Source of the DNA: Erysipelotrichaceae bacterium
Lineage (GTDB): Bacteria > Bacillota_I > Bacilli_A > Erysipelotrichales > Erysipelotrichaceae
Reading direction: 5' to 3'
DNA: 64,000 nucleotides
Assembly (NCBI GenBank): GCA_015058845.1
Contig: SVBO01000001.1
Span: 67,934-131,933 of the forward strand
Both the position numbers and the translations under genes were made by a program. Positions 44,201-53,516 of the stretch are shown piece by piece. The first letter of the stretch is position 1; each line of letters starts with the position of its first letter. The notes under the pieces are model-generated. The model saw only the letters and a program-made list of their open reading frames with translations. It searched no databases and was not told the origin of the DNA.

Positions 44201-45202
44201 TTATTCCCCATACTCTTTACTACGCTCTTCTAGATACGCTTCATACTCCTCTAGAATAGCCTTTAATTCCTCATATGACTCGATCCTAGCTAAACGATCC
44301 TTGACACGATGATTCCCAGGGATCCCCTTCACATACCATAGTGCATGGGATCTCATTTGACTCATAGCCACTCGCTCATCTCTGATCTCTAATAATAATC
44401 TAGCTTGTTGTAAACAGTCCTCAAAGCGCTCATGTACACTTAATGGAGGTAGTTCTACTCCATTTTCTAGGTATTCTACACATTGCTTGATCAAATATGG
44501 ATTTCCTAATGTCCCTCTACCGATCATCACGGCATCACACCCAGTTTCTTCTAACATTCTCTTCGCATCTTGAGGTGTTCTGATATCCCCATTGCCGATC
44601 ACTGGAATAGAAACAGCTTCCTTCACTTGCTTGATGTATTCCCATCTAGCTTTTCCCTCATACATTTGAGAACGTGTTCTACCATGTACTGCAATAGCAC
44701 TTGCTCCTGCTTCTTCCATTGCCTTAGCAAACTCTACTACATTGATGTGCTTCTCATCCCAACCTAGACGAAACTTTACGGTAACGGGCTTATTCACAGC
44801 CTTCACGATCGTTTCTACTGCCTCTTTCGCACCCTCTAGGTCTAACATCCACTTAGCACCACCACCACTACGATTTACTTTCCCAGCAGGACAACCAAAG
44901 TTGATATCGATAATATCTGCATCACAGTTTTGCTCGACCAACAAAGCCCCCTGACGCATCACTTCCTTATCTCCTCCAAAGATCTGCATAGTGATCGGAT
45001 GTTCTTCTTCAAATGTTTCTAACATCTTAGTAGTCTTCTTGTTATCATACAATAACCCATTCGTACTCACCATCTCTGCATAAATAAGACCAGGCCCATA
45101 TCCCTTAATGATCTTACGGAAAGCAGTATTAGAGATTCCCGCCATAGGAGCTACTACCACTTGATTCTCTAACTCCACATTACCGATCTTCCACTTAGCC
45201 AT
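44201..45202 (-). CDS. dusB: tRNA-dihydrouridine synthase (DusB type)
   Basis: Dus enzymes use FMN and NADPH to reduce uridines in tRNA. The FMN-barrel start VVAPMAGISNTAFR, the catalytic cysteine in INFGCPAGKV, VTVKFRLGWDE, AVHGRTRSQMYEGKA, and IGNGDIRTPQDA all match. It starts at the last base of hslO (TAATG), so the two are coupled, an arrangement also seen in other Firmicutes (hslO-dusB). Confidence 0.94.
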   Translation of the reverse strand: MAKWKIGNVELENQVVVAPMAGISNTAFRKIIKGYGPGLIYAEMVSTNGLLYDNKKTTKMLETFEEEHPITMQIFGGDKEVMRQGALLVEQNCDADIIDINFGCPAGKVNRSGGGAKWMLDLEGAKEAVETIVKAVNKPVTVKFRLGWDEKHINVVEFAKAMEEAGASAIAVHGRTRSQMYEGKARWEYIKQVKEAVSIPVIGNGDIRTPQDAKRMLEETGCDAVMIGRGTLGNPYLIKQCVEYLENGVELPPLSVHERFEDCLQQARLLLEIRDERVAMSQMRSHALWYVKGIPGNHRVKDRLARIESYEELKAILEEYEAYLEERSKEYGE

Positions 45203-46122
45203 TAGTTCAATTTCTCCAAATTAGCTTGGTTCAGTGCTTGGAATCTACGTACGATCTCTTCATTCATAGCTTGTAATTCAGCCCCCGTGAAATGATAGCT
45301 AGTATTACAGAAATGACAGCAGATATCACAACCATCACTCTCTTCGATCATTTCTTGACGATCTTTATTTGTTAATGTGAATAAAGCACTCTCCATCTTT
45401 TCTCTTGAACAACCACACTTGAAAGCAACTTCTCTTTCTTCTAAGATCTCGATCTGTGGATCGATCAGCTTAGCGATATCTGTAGGTGTCATATTATTAT
45501 GGATCATTTCTGATACTGGTTGTAGTCTTCCTAAGGCTTCTTCCATGTATGTAATATCTTCTTCTGTAGCTTCTGGTAGCACTTGAATGATCAAGCCTCC
45601 TGCTGCCATAACTGAGTTATCTACATCTACTAAGCATCCTACACTAACAGCACTTGGTGTTTGCTCACTTACTGTAAAGTAATATGCGAAGTCTTCTCCG
45701 ATCTCTCCACTTACTAGAGGAACTTGGCCAGAGAAATCGCTCTTAAGACCCATTCCCTTGATCACTTTCAATGTCCCTTCACTACCTACTGCGATCCCTA
45801 CTGCTAGTTTATGAGTATCATTGTATTCATAGTGTACATGAGGATCTCCTACGAACCCACGTACTGTTCCATCATATCTAGCATCGACCATCATTTTCCC
45901 GATAGGTCCTCCGCCTTCTATTTCAATATTTAAATGCTCATTCTCATCCTTCAACATACTTCCCATGATGACTCCCACAGACATTACTCTACTTAACGCA
46001 GCAGTAGCTGTAGGCCACATATCATGAAGACGTCTTGCTTCATCACTTAGATGTGTTGTTGATGTGACGAATAGACGGAAGTTATGTTCGTTACTGATAG
46101 CTCTGATCAATGTATCTTTCAT
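45202..46122 (-). CDS. hslO: Redox-regulated chaperone Hsp33
   Basis: Hsp33 is activated by oxidation of a zinc-bound four-cysteine site near the C-terminus. That site is present here as CGC (in FKCGCSREKM) and CHFC (in CDICCHFCNTS). The start at 46122 (MKDTLIRAISNEHNFR) follows TGGAGTG by 7 bases, and a promoter lies just upstream. The longer open frame to 46191 would run through that promoter. At about 306 residues it is slightly longer than usual because of a C-terminal extension. Confidence 0.94.
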   Translation of the reverse strand: MKDTLIRAISNEHNFRLFVTSTTHLSDEARRLHDMWPTATAALSRVMSVGVIMGSMLKDENEHLNIEIEGGGPIGKMMVDARYDGTVRGFVGDPHVHYEYNDTHKLAVGIAVGSEGTLKVIKGMGLKSDFSGQVPLVSGEIGEDFAYYFTVSEQTPSAVSVGCLVDVDNSVMAAGGLIIQVLPEATEEDITYMEEALGRLQPVSEMIHNNMTPTDIAKLIDPQIEILEEREVAFKCGCSREKMESALFTLTNKDRQEMIEESDGCDICCHFCNTSYHFTGAELQAMNEEIVRRFQALNQANLEKLN

Positions 46123-46151
46123 ATTTTCACACTCCAATTTAGTCCTTAATA

Positions 46152-46179
46152 AGTATACTAGAAATATTTGAAAATTCAA
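46152..46179 (-). promoter_or_regulatory. Promoter of hslO-dusB
   Basis: On the minus strand TTGAAT (46179-46174), 16 bases, TATACT (46157-46152), about 30 bases before the hslO start. Confidence 0.65.
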
Positions 46180-46231
46180 TGGCTCTAACATATTCGAATG
46201 TAGAATATTGTAGGAATTATATAGTTTATAG

Positions 46232-46260
46232 TTGACTTTATGATATTTGTATTGTACTAT
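46232..46260 (+). promoter_or_regulatory. Promoter of the glycine riboswitch-AGCS unit
   Basis: TTGACT (46232-46237), 17 bases, TACTAT (46255-46260), ending about 30 bases before the riboswitch. Confidence 0.65.
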
Positions 46261-46287
46261 TCTCTTCGTAAATTATGAATAGACAAA

Positions 46288-46456
46288 TGAAGTTCTTAGG
46301 GGAATGGTGTATACCTACCGAAGGAGTAATACTCTCAGGTGCTTGTTAGCAAGTGTGGACTAGGAATGGATGTGGCTCTGGAGAATCCTATTTAGTTAGG
46401 TACCGAAGGTGCAAGGCGAGTGATCGCTGAATCTCTCAGGTAAAAGGACAGAGTGA
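46288..46456 (+). promoter_or_regulatory. Tandem glycine riboswitch
   Basis: This leader holds two aptamer units of the gcvT/glycine class. Unit 1 contains CTACCGAAGGAGTAA then ACTCTCAGGTGC; unit 2 contains GTACCGAAGGTGCAA, then AATCTCTCAGG and AAAGGACAGAG. The outer stem of unit 2 pairs CTCTG (46376-46380) with CAGAG (46449-46453). Glycine binding should change folding of the terminator that follows and switch on the Na+/amino acid symporter gene. Together with flanking promoter and terminator it fills the gene-free stretch 46123-46543. Confidence 0.93.
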
Positions 46457-46490
46457 GCACAGTTTCTTTTTGATATTTCTGTGTTCTTTC

Positions 46491-46525
46491 TGACCGGGGC
46501 TTATTGATCCGGTTTTTATTTTTAT
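46491..46525 (+). terminator. Riboswitch-controlled terminator before the AGCS gene
   Basis: ACCGG...CCGGT stem with a CTTATTGAT-type loop, followed by TTTTTATTTTT, lies between the glycine aptamers and the GGGAGG of the symporter gene. Confidence 0.85.
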
Positions 46526-46543
46526 GTAAAGGGAGGAAGAGTA

Positions 46544-47926
46544 ATGGAAACTGTGTTAAAGGGAATCGTTAAGTTTATGAATGATGTACTTTGGAATAAG
46601 TACTTAGTGTTATTATTCTTATTACTTGGTAGTGGTATTTTCTTTACTGTACGTACTAGATTCATACAGGTCAGAAAGTTTAAAGAGGGTATGAAGTTAG
46701 TGTTTGGTAATATTTCTTTGAATGGTAATAGTGCTGATAGTTCTGGTATGAGTTCTTTTCAGGCTTTGGCTACTGCTATTGCTGCTCAAGTAGGTACTGG
46801 TAATATTGCTGGTTGTGCGACTGCTTTAGTATCTGGTGGACCTGGGGCTATTTTCTGGATGTGGATATCTGCTTTCTTTGGGATGTCTACTATTTATGGT
46901 GAGGCTGTGTTGGCACAAAGGTTTAAGTGTGTGAATGAGGATGGAGATGTTGTGGGTGGCCCTATCTACTATATCAAGGCTGCTTTTAAGGGTAAGTTTG
47001 GTTCTTTCTTAGCTACTTTCTTTGCTATAGCGATCATTCTAGCCTTAGGATTCATGGGAAATATGGTACAGTCTAATTCGATCAGTGAGGCATTCTATAC
47101 TGCTTTTGGTCTTCCTAAGTTAGCTACTGGTTTAGTGATCGCTACTATTTCTGCGTTTGTGTTCTTAGGGGGTGTGAAGCGTATTGCTTCTATTACAGAG
47201 AAGATCGTGCCTTTGATGGCTGCGTTCTATATTGTGGGTGCATTAGTAGTATTGGGTATAAATCATGAAGCTATTCTACCAGCTCTTACTTCTATCTTTG
47301 TAGGTGCTTTTCAGCCTAGTGCTGTGATGGGTGGTGCTTTGGGTATTGGGATCAAGGAAACGATGCGTTATGGTGTAGCTCGTGGTCTGTTCTCTAATGA
47401 GGCTGGTATGGGTTCTACTCCTCATGCGCATGCTTTAGCAAAAGTTAATAAGCCACAAGATCAAGGGTGTGTTGCGATGGTGGGTGTGTTCATTGACACT
47501 TTCGTGATCTTAACTATCACTGCCCTAGTGATCTTGACTTCTGGTATGTTAGGTACTATGGGAGTGGATGGTGAGTTATTGAGTGGTACGGCGTTAGCAC
47601 AAGCTGCTTTCAATCAATCTTTTGGTTCTTTTGGAGATGTATTCATTGCTATCTGTTTACTATTCTTTGCGTTCTCTACTATTATTGGGTGGTATTTCTT
47701 TGGAGAGAGTAATGTGAAGGCTTTATTCAAGAATAATAAGTATGCGAAAATGGGATATGCTATGATCGCTGTAGTTTGTATCGTACTGGGTTCTTTACAG
47801 AAGGTTACTTTAGTATGGGATATGTCTGATATGTTTAATGGTCTTATGATCATTCCTAACTTATTAGCTGTACTAGCTCTGAGTGGTATTGTTAGTAAGT
47901 ATGCGAATAGTGATGAGTTTAGATAA
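46544..47926 (+). CDS. AGCS family sodium:alanine/glycine symporter
   Basis: This 460-residue protein has about 10 to 11 membrane segments and the AGCS motifs GTGNIAGCATALVSGGPGAI near residue 85 and LFSNEAGMGSTPHAHALA near 285. The family moves glycine or alanine with Na+. A glycine riboswitch upstream makes glycine the likely substrate. GGGAGGAAG lies about 8 bases before the ATG. It is a single-gene unit. Confidence 0.93.
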   Translation: METVLKGIVKFMNDVLWNKYLVLLFLLLGSGIFFTVRTRFIQVRKFKEGMKLVFGNISLNGNSADSSGMSSFQALATAIAAQVGTGNIAGCATALVSGGPGAIFWMWISAFFGMSTIYGEAVLAQRFKCVNEDGDVVGGPIYYIKAAFKGKFGSFLATFFAIAIILALGFMGNMVQSNSISEAFYTAFGLPKLATGLVIATISAFVFLGGVKRIASITEKIVPLMAAFYIVGALVVLGINHEAILPALTSIFVGAFQPSAVMGGALGIGIKETMRYGVARGLFSNEAGMGSTPHAHALAKVNKPQDQGCVAMVGVFIDTFVILTITALVILTSGMLGTMGVDGELLSGTALAQAAFNQSFGSFGDVFIAICLLFFAFSTIIGWYFFGESNVKALFKNNKYAKMGYAMIAVVCIVLGSLQKVTLVWDMSDMFNGLMIIPNLLAVLALSGIVSKYANSDEFR

Positions 47927-47934
47927 GTATAGTA

Positions 47935-47965
47935 AAGACGGTCTGTTCAGGCCGTCTGTTTTAAT
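47935..47965 (+). terminator. Terminator of the AGCS gene
   Basis: AGACGG...CCGTCT hairpin with a TGTTCA-type loop, followed by GTTTTAAT. Confidence 0.82.
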
Positions 47966-47988
47966 ATTTAGTTATACTATACTCATAT

Positions 47989-48036
47989 TACTCATTTCAA
48001 ATAATTGAACAAATTTACGAAAATGCGAGTTAAACT
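47989..48036. repeat. 48-bp direct repeat, copy 1
   Basis: This 48-base stretch, beginning TACTCATTTCAAATAATTG and ending GCGAGTTAAACT, is identical to 50826-50873. The similarity fades beyond it but both copies run on into a GATTTTGT stretch. It is non-coding. The two copies bracket the two minus-strand envelope genes. Confidence 0.9.
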
Positions 48037-48074
48037 TCGAAAAATGTGATTTTGTTTAACTTTTCACACTTATA

Positions 48075-50102
48075 TTAGTAGTCAAATTCATCCACTAAAC
48101 CACTAATAGAGAATGTTCCCACTGCATCAGAGAATACACTTTCGCCATTCTTAGCAATATATAATTCCATGGAGAAGTTATCCATAACATATACAGTACC
48201 ATCTGTTAGTACTAACTCAACACTAGATCCTTGCCCACCTACAGCAATAGTTAAAGGGCGTGCTTCATACATTTCCAATGTAAACAGTCTATCTAAGAAG
48301 TCTTGATAAGTATCCTCATCTTTCACTGATCTTCTTGTAGCCTTCACATCTTCCAATGTCATCCCTGTACCAGATTCAAATACGATACAATCAGCAATAT
48401 TCTCTCGAGTAATACCTAGTACTTCCATTACATTCTGTGCATCTTTATAAAGAATTGCGTATCTCTCATGTCTAATGGGCTCTGTAATATAGATCACAGT
48501 ATCATTGAAATGTACTTCATTACCATTGCGATATTCATACACGATCTTCTCACCATTATCCTCATATATCATATCAAAGTCATTGAAGTAATCTCCTTCT
48601 ACTGGCTCTGTAGAATAAGATAGTGAACTCATATATTGTCCTATACCTCCACCACCATAATACTCTACACCATTTATAGATAATGTACCTCCACTAGATC
48701 TAGTAAACCATTTCTCTTGATACACACCATTTCTAACCTTGAATGTGAAAGCATAATTCTTATCATCTATACTGAAATCAGCTAGATAAGTGCCATTTTC
48801 AAAAGGTATCTTGATATTAGTTGTGAAAGTGTTGATCTCTCTTGAAGGATCATCTAGTAATACGATATTGCCTTTAAATGGATAGTTTCTATCAACACCT
48901 TGAATATATTCTTCTCCATCAAATTGATATGGAGTCATATTCTTAATGATCTCTAGTTCTTCATTATTTGTATACTCATATATCTTGATATTATCAGTTA
49001 GACTAATATCATCTGATACTAATGTATTGATCTTTTCAAAGTGTTCATTAATCAGACTTGTAACATAGAAATCTCCTACTACATCTTTAATAAATATCTT
49101 TCCATCCTTCACGATAGTTAATTCTAAAGAATCATTACGGATCTCATAGGTACTACCATCCTTAGTAACTACTTCTAATACATATCCAGATGCACCAATA
49201 GATACTGTCATAGGATCTGTTTCATACATATTCAAATTAAATAGATCATCTAAGAATGCTTCATAACTCGGATTATCTTTAATAGAACGTGCTGTTGCTT
49301 TAGCTTCTTCTGGAGTTATATAACCGATATCAGAAATGATACAATCCTCGATATCTTCTCTAGTAATACCAAGTACCTCCATCATATTCTTAGGTTCTTG
49401 AGTTAAGATAGAATACCTCTCCTTTGTAATAGGTTCTGTAATATATACTACTTGATCATTGTAATGTACTTCATTCCCATTACGGAACTCATATACCTTA
49501 TACTCATCACTTCTCCATGGTGCTACATATAGATCAAAATCATTGAAGTAATCACCCTCTACTGGTTCAGTAGAATAACTAAGTGAACCTAGATAATATC
49601 CTAATTCATGATCTGTTGGATGTTTATACTCATCAAATACAATATATTCACTTACATCACCACTTGCTCTATTCTTAATATTCATGCACAGTTCATCTAT
49701 CCAAGACTCTACATACTCACCACTACCTACAGTGAATACGAAAGCATAAGTAGCTTCATCACCATTGATCTTAGCTAAGTATGTACCATCTTGATAAGGA
49801 ATCTCTATAATACCTAGAATATAAGCTTTCTCTTCAGTATCGTTCAATAAAGTGATAGAGCCTGTACATTTATACATAGCTTCTTCACCATCTAATCTTT
49901 CTCCACCCTCAAACTTATATGGCTCACTTTGCTTGATCATTTCTAATTCTTCTTCTGTAGTATACTGATATAACTTTAGTTCTGGTTCATTACTGAATAC
50001 TATATCTTCTGCTACTAGATGGTCTACGTCTGCATATTTCGGTGTAGTTGTACATCCTACTAGTAGTAATATAGATAACATAATAGTGAGTAGTTTACGC
50101 AT
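48075..50102 (-). CDS. Lipoprotein with two tandem copies of an unknown domain
   Basis: The signal MRKLLTIMLSILLLVGCTTTP carries a VGC lipobox. The mature part (about 650 residues) is an internal duplication. Copy 1 (about 30-340) has LKLYQYTTEEELEMIK, SYSTEPVEGDYFNDFD and YEFRNGNEVHYND; copy 2 (about 355-675) has IKIYEYTNNEELEIIK, SYSTEPVEGDYFNDFD and YEYRNGNEVHFND. AAGGAGG lies 7 bases before the ATG at 50102. The protein should be tethered outside the cell. No family is recognised. It lies between two 48-bp direct repeats. Confidence 0.75.
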   Translation of the reverse strand: MRKLLTIMLSILLLVGCTTTPKYADVDHLVAEDIVFSNEPELKLYQYTTEEELEMIKQSEPYKFEGGERLDGEEAMYKCTGSITLLNDTEEKAYILGIIEIPYQDGTYLAKINGDEATYAFVFTVGSGEYVESWIDELCMNIKNRASGDVSEYIVFDEYKHPTDHELGYYLGSLSYSTEPVEGDYFNDFDLYVAPWRSDEYKVYEFRNGNEVHYNDQVVYITEPITKERYSILTQEPKNMMEVLGITREDIEDCIISDIGYITPEEAKATARSIKDNPSYEAFLDDLFNLNMYETDPMTVSIGASGYVLEVVTKDGSTYEIRNDSLELTIVKDGKIFIKDVVGDFYVTSLINEHFEKINTLVSDDISLTDNIKIYEYTNNEELEIIKNMTPYQFDGEEYIQGVDRNYPFKGNIVLLDDPSREINTFTTNIKIPFENGTYLADFSIDDKNYAFTFKVRNGVYQEKWFTRSSGGTLSINGVEYYGGGGIGQYMSSLSYSTEPVEGDYFNDFDMIYEDNGEKIVYEYRNGNEVHFNDTVIYITEPIRHERYAILYKDAQNVMEVLGITRENIADCIVFESGTGMTLEDVKATRRSVKDEDTYQDFLDRLFTLEMYEARPLTIAVGGQGSSVELVLTDGTVYVMDNFSMELYIAKNGESVFSDAVGTFSISGLVDEFDY

Positions 50103-50257
50103 AATCACACCTCCTTAAGCTCCTTATACATGATTCTTGTTAATCTGACAATATTATATTACACATTATAAACAAAGTTATATTCTTACAAATTAATTAT
50201 TTAAAATGTAACTTTATTATTCAAACATGCGACATGTACAGAAAATCACATATCTTA

Positions 50258-50782
50258 TTATTCATTGATTTGGAATAAGTGTTGATTTCCTATATACTTT
50301 TCTTCTAAAGTATCTTCTAATAATCTTGCTCTTTCTTCACTTAATGGATCACTATCATCAAAAGCAATATATTCAACTTTTCTAGTAGCCGTAGATATAA
50401 ACTCTTTAGTATTTAGATCATAGGCATTACGATCGATCACAACTCTACATTCAGCATAACCACCTACTTGAAATTGTTCTCCTAAATAATTGATTTCTAA
50501 AACTCTGACCTTATCAGTGATCACTACATCTCTGCCGTTCCATTTACCTGTATATACTTCTACAACAGTATCTTCTGGTCCATATTTTGTTTCTAGAGCC
50601 AACTTAATGTCACTATTTGCAGAACCTCCTAAACCGAACTTATTTGAATTGATTTTATATACTAGTACTTCTTCATTATTGCCAATATCTAACATTTGAA
50701 ATTTTATTACCCTATCAATGTAATTGGAGAATATCTTTAATATCAAATAAACTATAAATATCCTTATTAACCATTTCTTCAT
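50258..50782 (-). CDS. Single-span membrane protein of unknown function (174 aa)
   Basis: One N-terminal membrane segment (WLIRIFIVYLILKIFSNYI) is followed by a soluble domain facing outward by the positive-inside rule. Visible segments include DTVVEVYTGKWNGRDVVI and GYAECRVVIDRNAYDL. No family is recognised. It shares strand and the repeat-bounded block with the large lipoprotein, but 155 bases separate them, so they may be transcribed separately. Confidence 0.65.
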   Translation of the reverse strand: MKKWLIRIFIVYLILKIFSNYIDRVIKFQMLDIGNNEEVLVYKINSNKFGLGGSANSDIKLALETKYGPEDTVVEVYTGKWNGRDVVITDKVRVLEINYLGEQFQVGGYAECRVVIDRNAYDLNTKEFISTATRKVEYIAFDDSDPLSEERARLLEDTLEEKYIGNQHLFQINE

Positions 50783-50825
50783 ACGATCCCTCCTATCTTA
50801 ACATTAAATTATATAATACCAAGAA

Positions 50826-50873
50826 TACTCATTTCAAATAATTGAACAAATTTACGAAAATGCGAGTTAAACT
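50826..50873. repeat. 48-bp direct repeat, copy 2
   Basis: Identical in sequence and orientation to 47989-48036; it lies upstream of the 174-residue membrane protein gene. The pair are 2.8 kb apart and frame a two-gene block. Confidence 0.9.
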
Positions 50874-50999
50874 CAAGAAATTACGATTTTGTCCATTTTT
50901 CACTACAATTACCAACCATTTCCTCTAACTTCTATATACCAAGAATCAATACTTTATGTCAATTAATTGTATATAATTCACATACTTTCACATAAGAAT

Positions 51000-51028
51000 T
51001 AAAAAGACATGGCCTACACCATGTCTTC
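51000..51028 (-). terminator. Terminator of ftsH
   Basis: On the minus strand AAGACATGG-TGTAGG-CCATGTCTT is followed by TTTAATTC. Confidence 0.85.
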
Positions 51029-51033
51029 ATTTC

Positions 51034-52923
51034 TTATTCTTGAACAGGCTGATCTTCTACAGTAGCAACTACTTCCCCAGGAAGCTTACCAGTAGTAGCC
51101 AAACTATCGATCTCTTCTGCAGTAAGAGTTTCCTTATCGATCAATGTATTAGCAATAAGATCTACTAACTCACGATTCTCAGTTAGAATTCTCTTCGCAT
51201 CTGCATAACAGCTATCAATAATGTTACGAACAGCTTGGTCGATCGCAGCCGCAGTCTCACTAGAGAAATTAGTAGTACTACTAGAGTAGTCACGACCTAG
51301 GAATACAGAACCATTACCATGATCATATTGAATAGTACCAAGCTCACTCATACCATAACTCATAACCATAGCTCTAGCGATCTTAGTAGCCTCTTGGATA
51401 TCATTACTAGCACCAGTAGAGATCTCATTGAATACGATTTCTTCTGCTACACGTCCCCCTAAGTAACCAGTGATCTTAGAGATCAAGTCAGTCTTAGTAT
51501 GCAAGAATGTATCATTCTTTGGAGTCATTAGAGTATAACCACCAGCTTGTCCACGAGGAATAATAGTAACCTTTTGAACAATATTCGCATTCTCTAGCTT
51601 TAATCCAATAACAGCATGTCCTGTTTCATGGTACGCCACTAAACGCTTCTCTTCATCTGTATACTTCTTAGACTTCTTAGCAGGACCACCCATAACACGG
51701 TCGATCGCTTCATCTACATCACTACCATTGATCACTTCTTTATTTTGACGAACTGCTAGGATCGCAGCTTCGTTAAGAACATTCTCTAGATCAGCTCCAC
51801 TGAAACCAGGAGTACGCTTAGCAATAGCCTCTAAAGATACATCTTCTCCTAACTTCTTATTACGAGCATGTACCTTCAAGATAGCCTCACGACCCTTACG
51901 ATCTGGTAAATTAACAGTGATCTGACGGTCGAAACGACCTGGACGAAGTAGTGCTGGGTCTAATACATCTGGACGGTTAGTAGCAGCAATTACTACTACA
52001 CCAGAGTTATCCCCAATACCATCCATCTCAACTAACATTTGGTTCAATGTTTGCTCACGTTCATCATGACCACCACCAAGACCAGCACCACGTTGACGAC
52101 CAACAGCATCGATCTCATCGATGAAGATCATACATGGAGCAGTTTGTTGAGCCTTCTTAAACATATCTCTTACACGACTAGCACCTACACCCACGAACAT
52201 CTCAACGAAGTCAGAACCAGAAATAGAATAGAATGGAACATCTGCTTCACCAGCTACTGCCTTAGCAAGCAATGTCTTACCAGTTCCTGGAGGACCTACC
52301 ATCAAGATACCCTTAGGAATACGAGCACCCATCTTAGCAAACTTCTTAGGAGATCTTAGATAGTCGATCAACTCAGCCATCTCTTCCTTCTCCTCATCAC
52401 AACCAGCCACATCATCGAAACGAACCTTAATATCCCCCTCTAGACGAGCCTTAGACTTACCGAAATCAAATGCCTTATTGTTAGATTGCCCATTCATACG
52501 AGTCATCATATAGAACGCAAGACCCCCTAAAACAATGAACGGAACAACATTCACGATCACTTCTAATACTGGATTAGTTTGATAAGGATTCACCGTATTG
52601 ATCTCCTCAATACCTCTCTCCTCTAACTCTACCATCACAGAATTCAAGATCTCTTCAGTATTAGGAATAGTAGCCGTGAAAGTATACATATCTTCACCCT
52701 CACCAACAATACCACTAATACCGATCACAGTCGTACTAGGTGTAACTGTAACACTACTTAACTTAGCAGAAGGATCTTCTAACACTTCCATTACTTCTGA
52801 GTACCCTAACATCTTAACAGTATTGTTACCAGACATAGAGAACACAGTAGAAATAGCCATGATCATGATCAAATAAGGAATAAGTGCCTTAATAACACCC
52901 GAAACACTTTTATTTGTTTTCAC
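51034..52923 (-). CDS. ftsH: ATP-dependent zinc metalloprotease FtsH
   Basis: FtsH is a membrane-bound AAA+ protease that removes damaged membrane proteins and regulators. Two membrane segments lie at about residues 12-30 and 120-140. Walker A GPPGTGKT is at 210-217, the second region of homology follows [14 protein letters not shown], and the zinc-protease HETGH is at 432-436. At 629 residues it is full length. It ends the spoIIE-tilS-hpt-ftsH run, as in Bacillus subtilis. Confidence 0.97.
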   Translation of the reverse strand: MKTNKSVSGVIKALIPYLIMIMAISTVFSMSGNNTVKMLGYSEVMEVLEDPSAKLSSVTVTPSTTVIGISGIVGEGEDMYTFTATIPNTEEILNSVMVELEERGIEEINTVNPYQTNPVLEVIVNVVPFIVLGGLAFYMMTRMNGQSNNKAFDFGKSKARLEGDIKVRFDDVAGCDEEKEEMAELIDYLRSPKKFAKMGARIPKGILMVGPPGTGKTLLAKAVAGEADVPFYSISGSDFVEMFVGVGASRVRDMFKKAQQTAPCMIFIDEIDAVGRQRGAGLGGGHDEREQTLNQMLVEMDGIGDNSGVVVIAATNRPDVLDPALLRPGRFDRQITVNLPDRKGREAILKVHARNKKLGEDVSLEAIAKRTPGFSGADLENVLNEAAILAVRQNKEVINGSDVDEAIDRVMGGPAKKSKKYTDEEKRLVAYHETGHAVIGLKLENANIVQKVTIIPRGQAGGYTLMTPKNDTFLHTKTDLISKITGYLGGRVAEEIVFNEISTGASNDIQEATKIARAMVMSYGMSELGTIQYDHGNGSVFLGRDYSSSTTNFSSETAAAIDQAVRNIIDSCYADAKRILTENRELVDLIANTLIDKETLTAEEIDSLATTGKLPGEVVATVEDQPVQE

Positions 52924-52944
52924 TTACATAAACTCCTTTCATTA

Positions 52945-53487
52945 CTATTTATATAATTCTTCTTTCAAAACCCCAACATACCCTAAATTACGATATTTCT
53001 CATTGAAATCTAGACCAAATCCAATTACGAATTCATTTGGACAAGGGAATCCAGCATAATCAACAGTCACATCGACAACTCTTCTCTCTGGTTTGTCTAA
53101 CAGTGAAACGATCTTCACATCACTTGCTCCCTTATGAAGCAATAGATTTGAAATACTATGAAGCGTTCTACCAGTATCCACAATATCCTCAACGATCAGA
53201 ATACTAGTGCCCCTAATAGATCTACTAAGATCCTTCACTACATGGACCTCACCCACAGACTCAGTACCATCATAACTAGAAACGATCATGAAGTCTACTT
53301 CTATAGGTAAGTCGATATATTTCATCAGTTCACATAAGAAAGGCACAGAACCCTTCAATAATGCTACTAGTAGAGGTACCTTTCCCATCTCATTGTAATC
53401 CTTAGTGATCTGCTCTCCTAATGCCTTACAACGTTGTCTGATCTCTTCTTCAGAAAACAAAACTTTCTTTACATCATTCTCTAGCAT
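52945..53487 (-). CDS. hpt: Hypoxanthine phosphoribosyltransferase
   Basis: Hpt salvages hypoxanthine (and guanine) to nucleotides with PRPP. The PRPP loop ILIVEDIVDTGRTL is near residue 97, and the LLKGSVPFLCELM and PCPNEFVIGFGLDFNEKYR segments are typical. At 180 residues the length is normal. Position between tilS and ftsH is conserved across Firmicutes. Confidence 0.95.
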   Translation of the reverse strand: MLENDVKKVLFSEEEIRQRCKALGEQITKDYNEMGKVPLLVALLKGSVPFLCELMKYIDLPIEVDFMIVSSYDGTESVGEVHVVKDLSRSIRGTSILIVEDIVDTGRTLHSISNLLLHKGASDVKIVSLLDKPERRVVDVTVDYAGFPCPNEFVIGFGLDFNEKYRNLGYVGVLKEELYK

Positions 53488-53516
53488 AAAGAACCTCCAT
53501 CAAATATATAACATAA

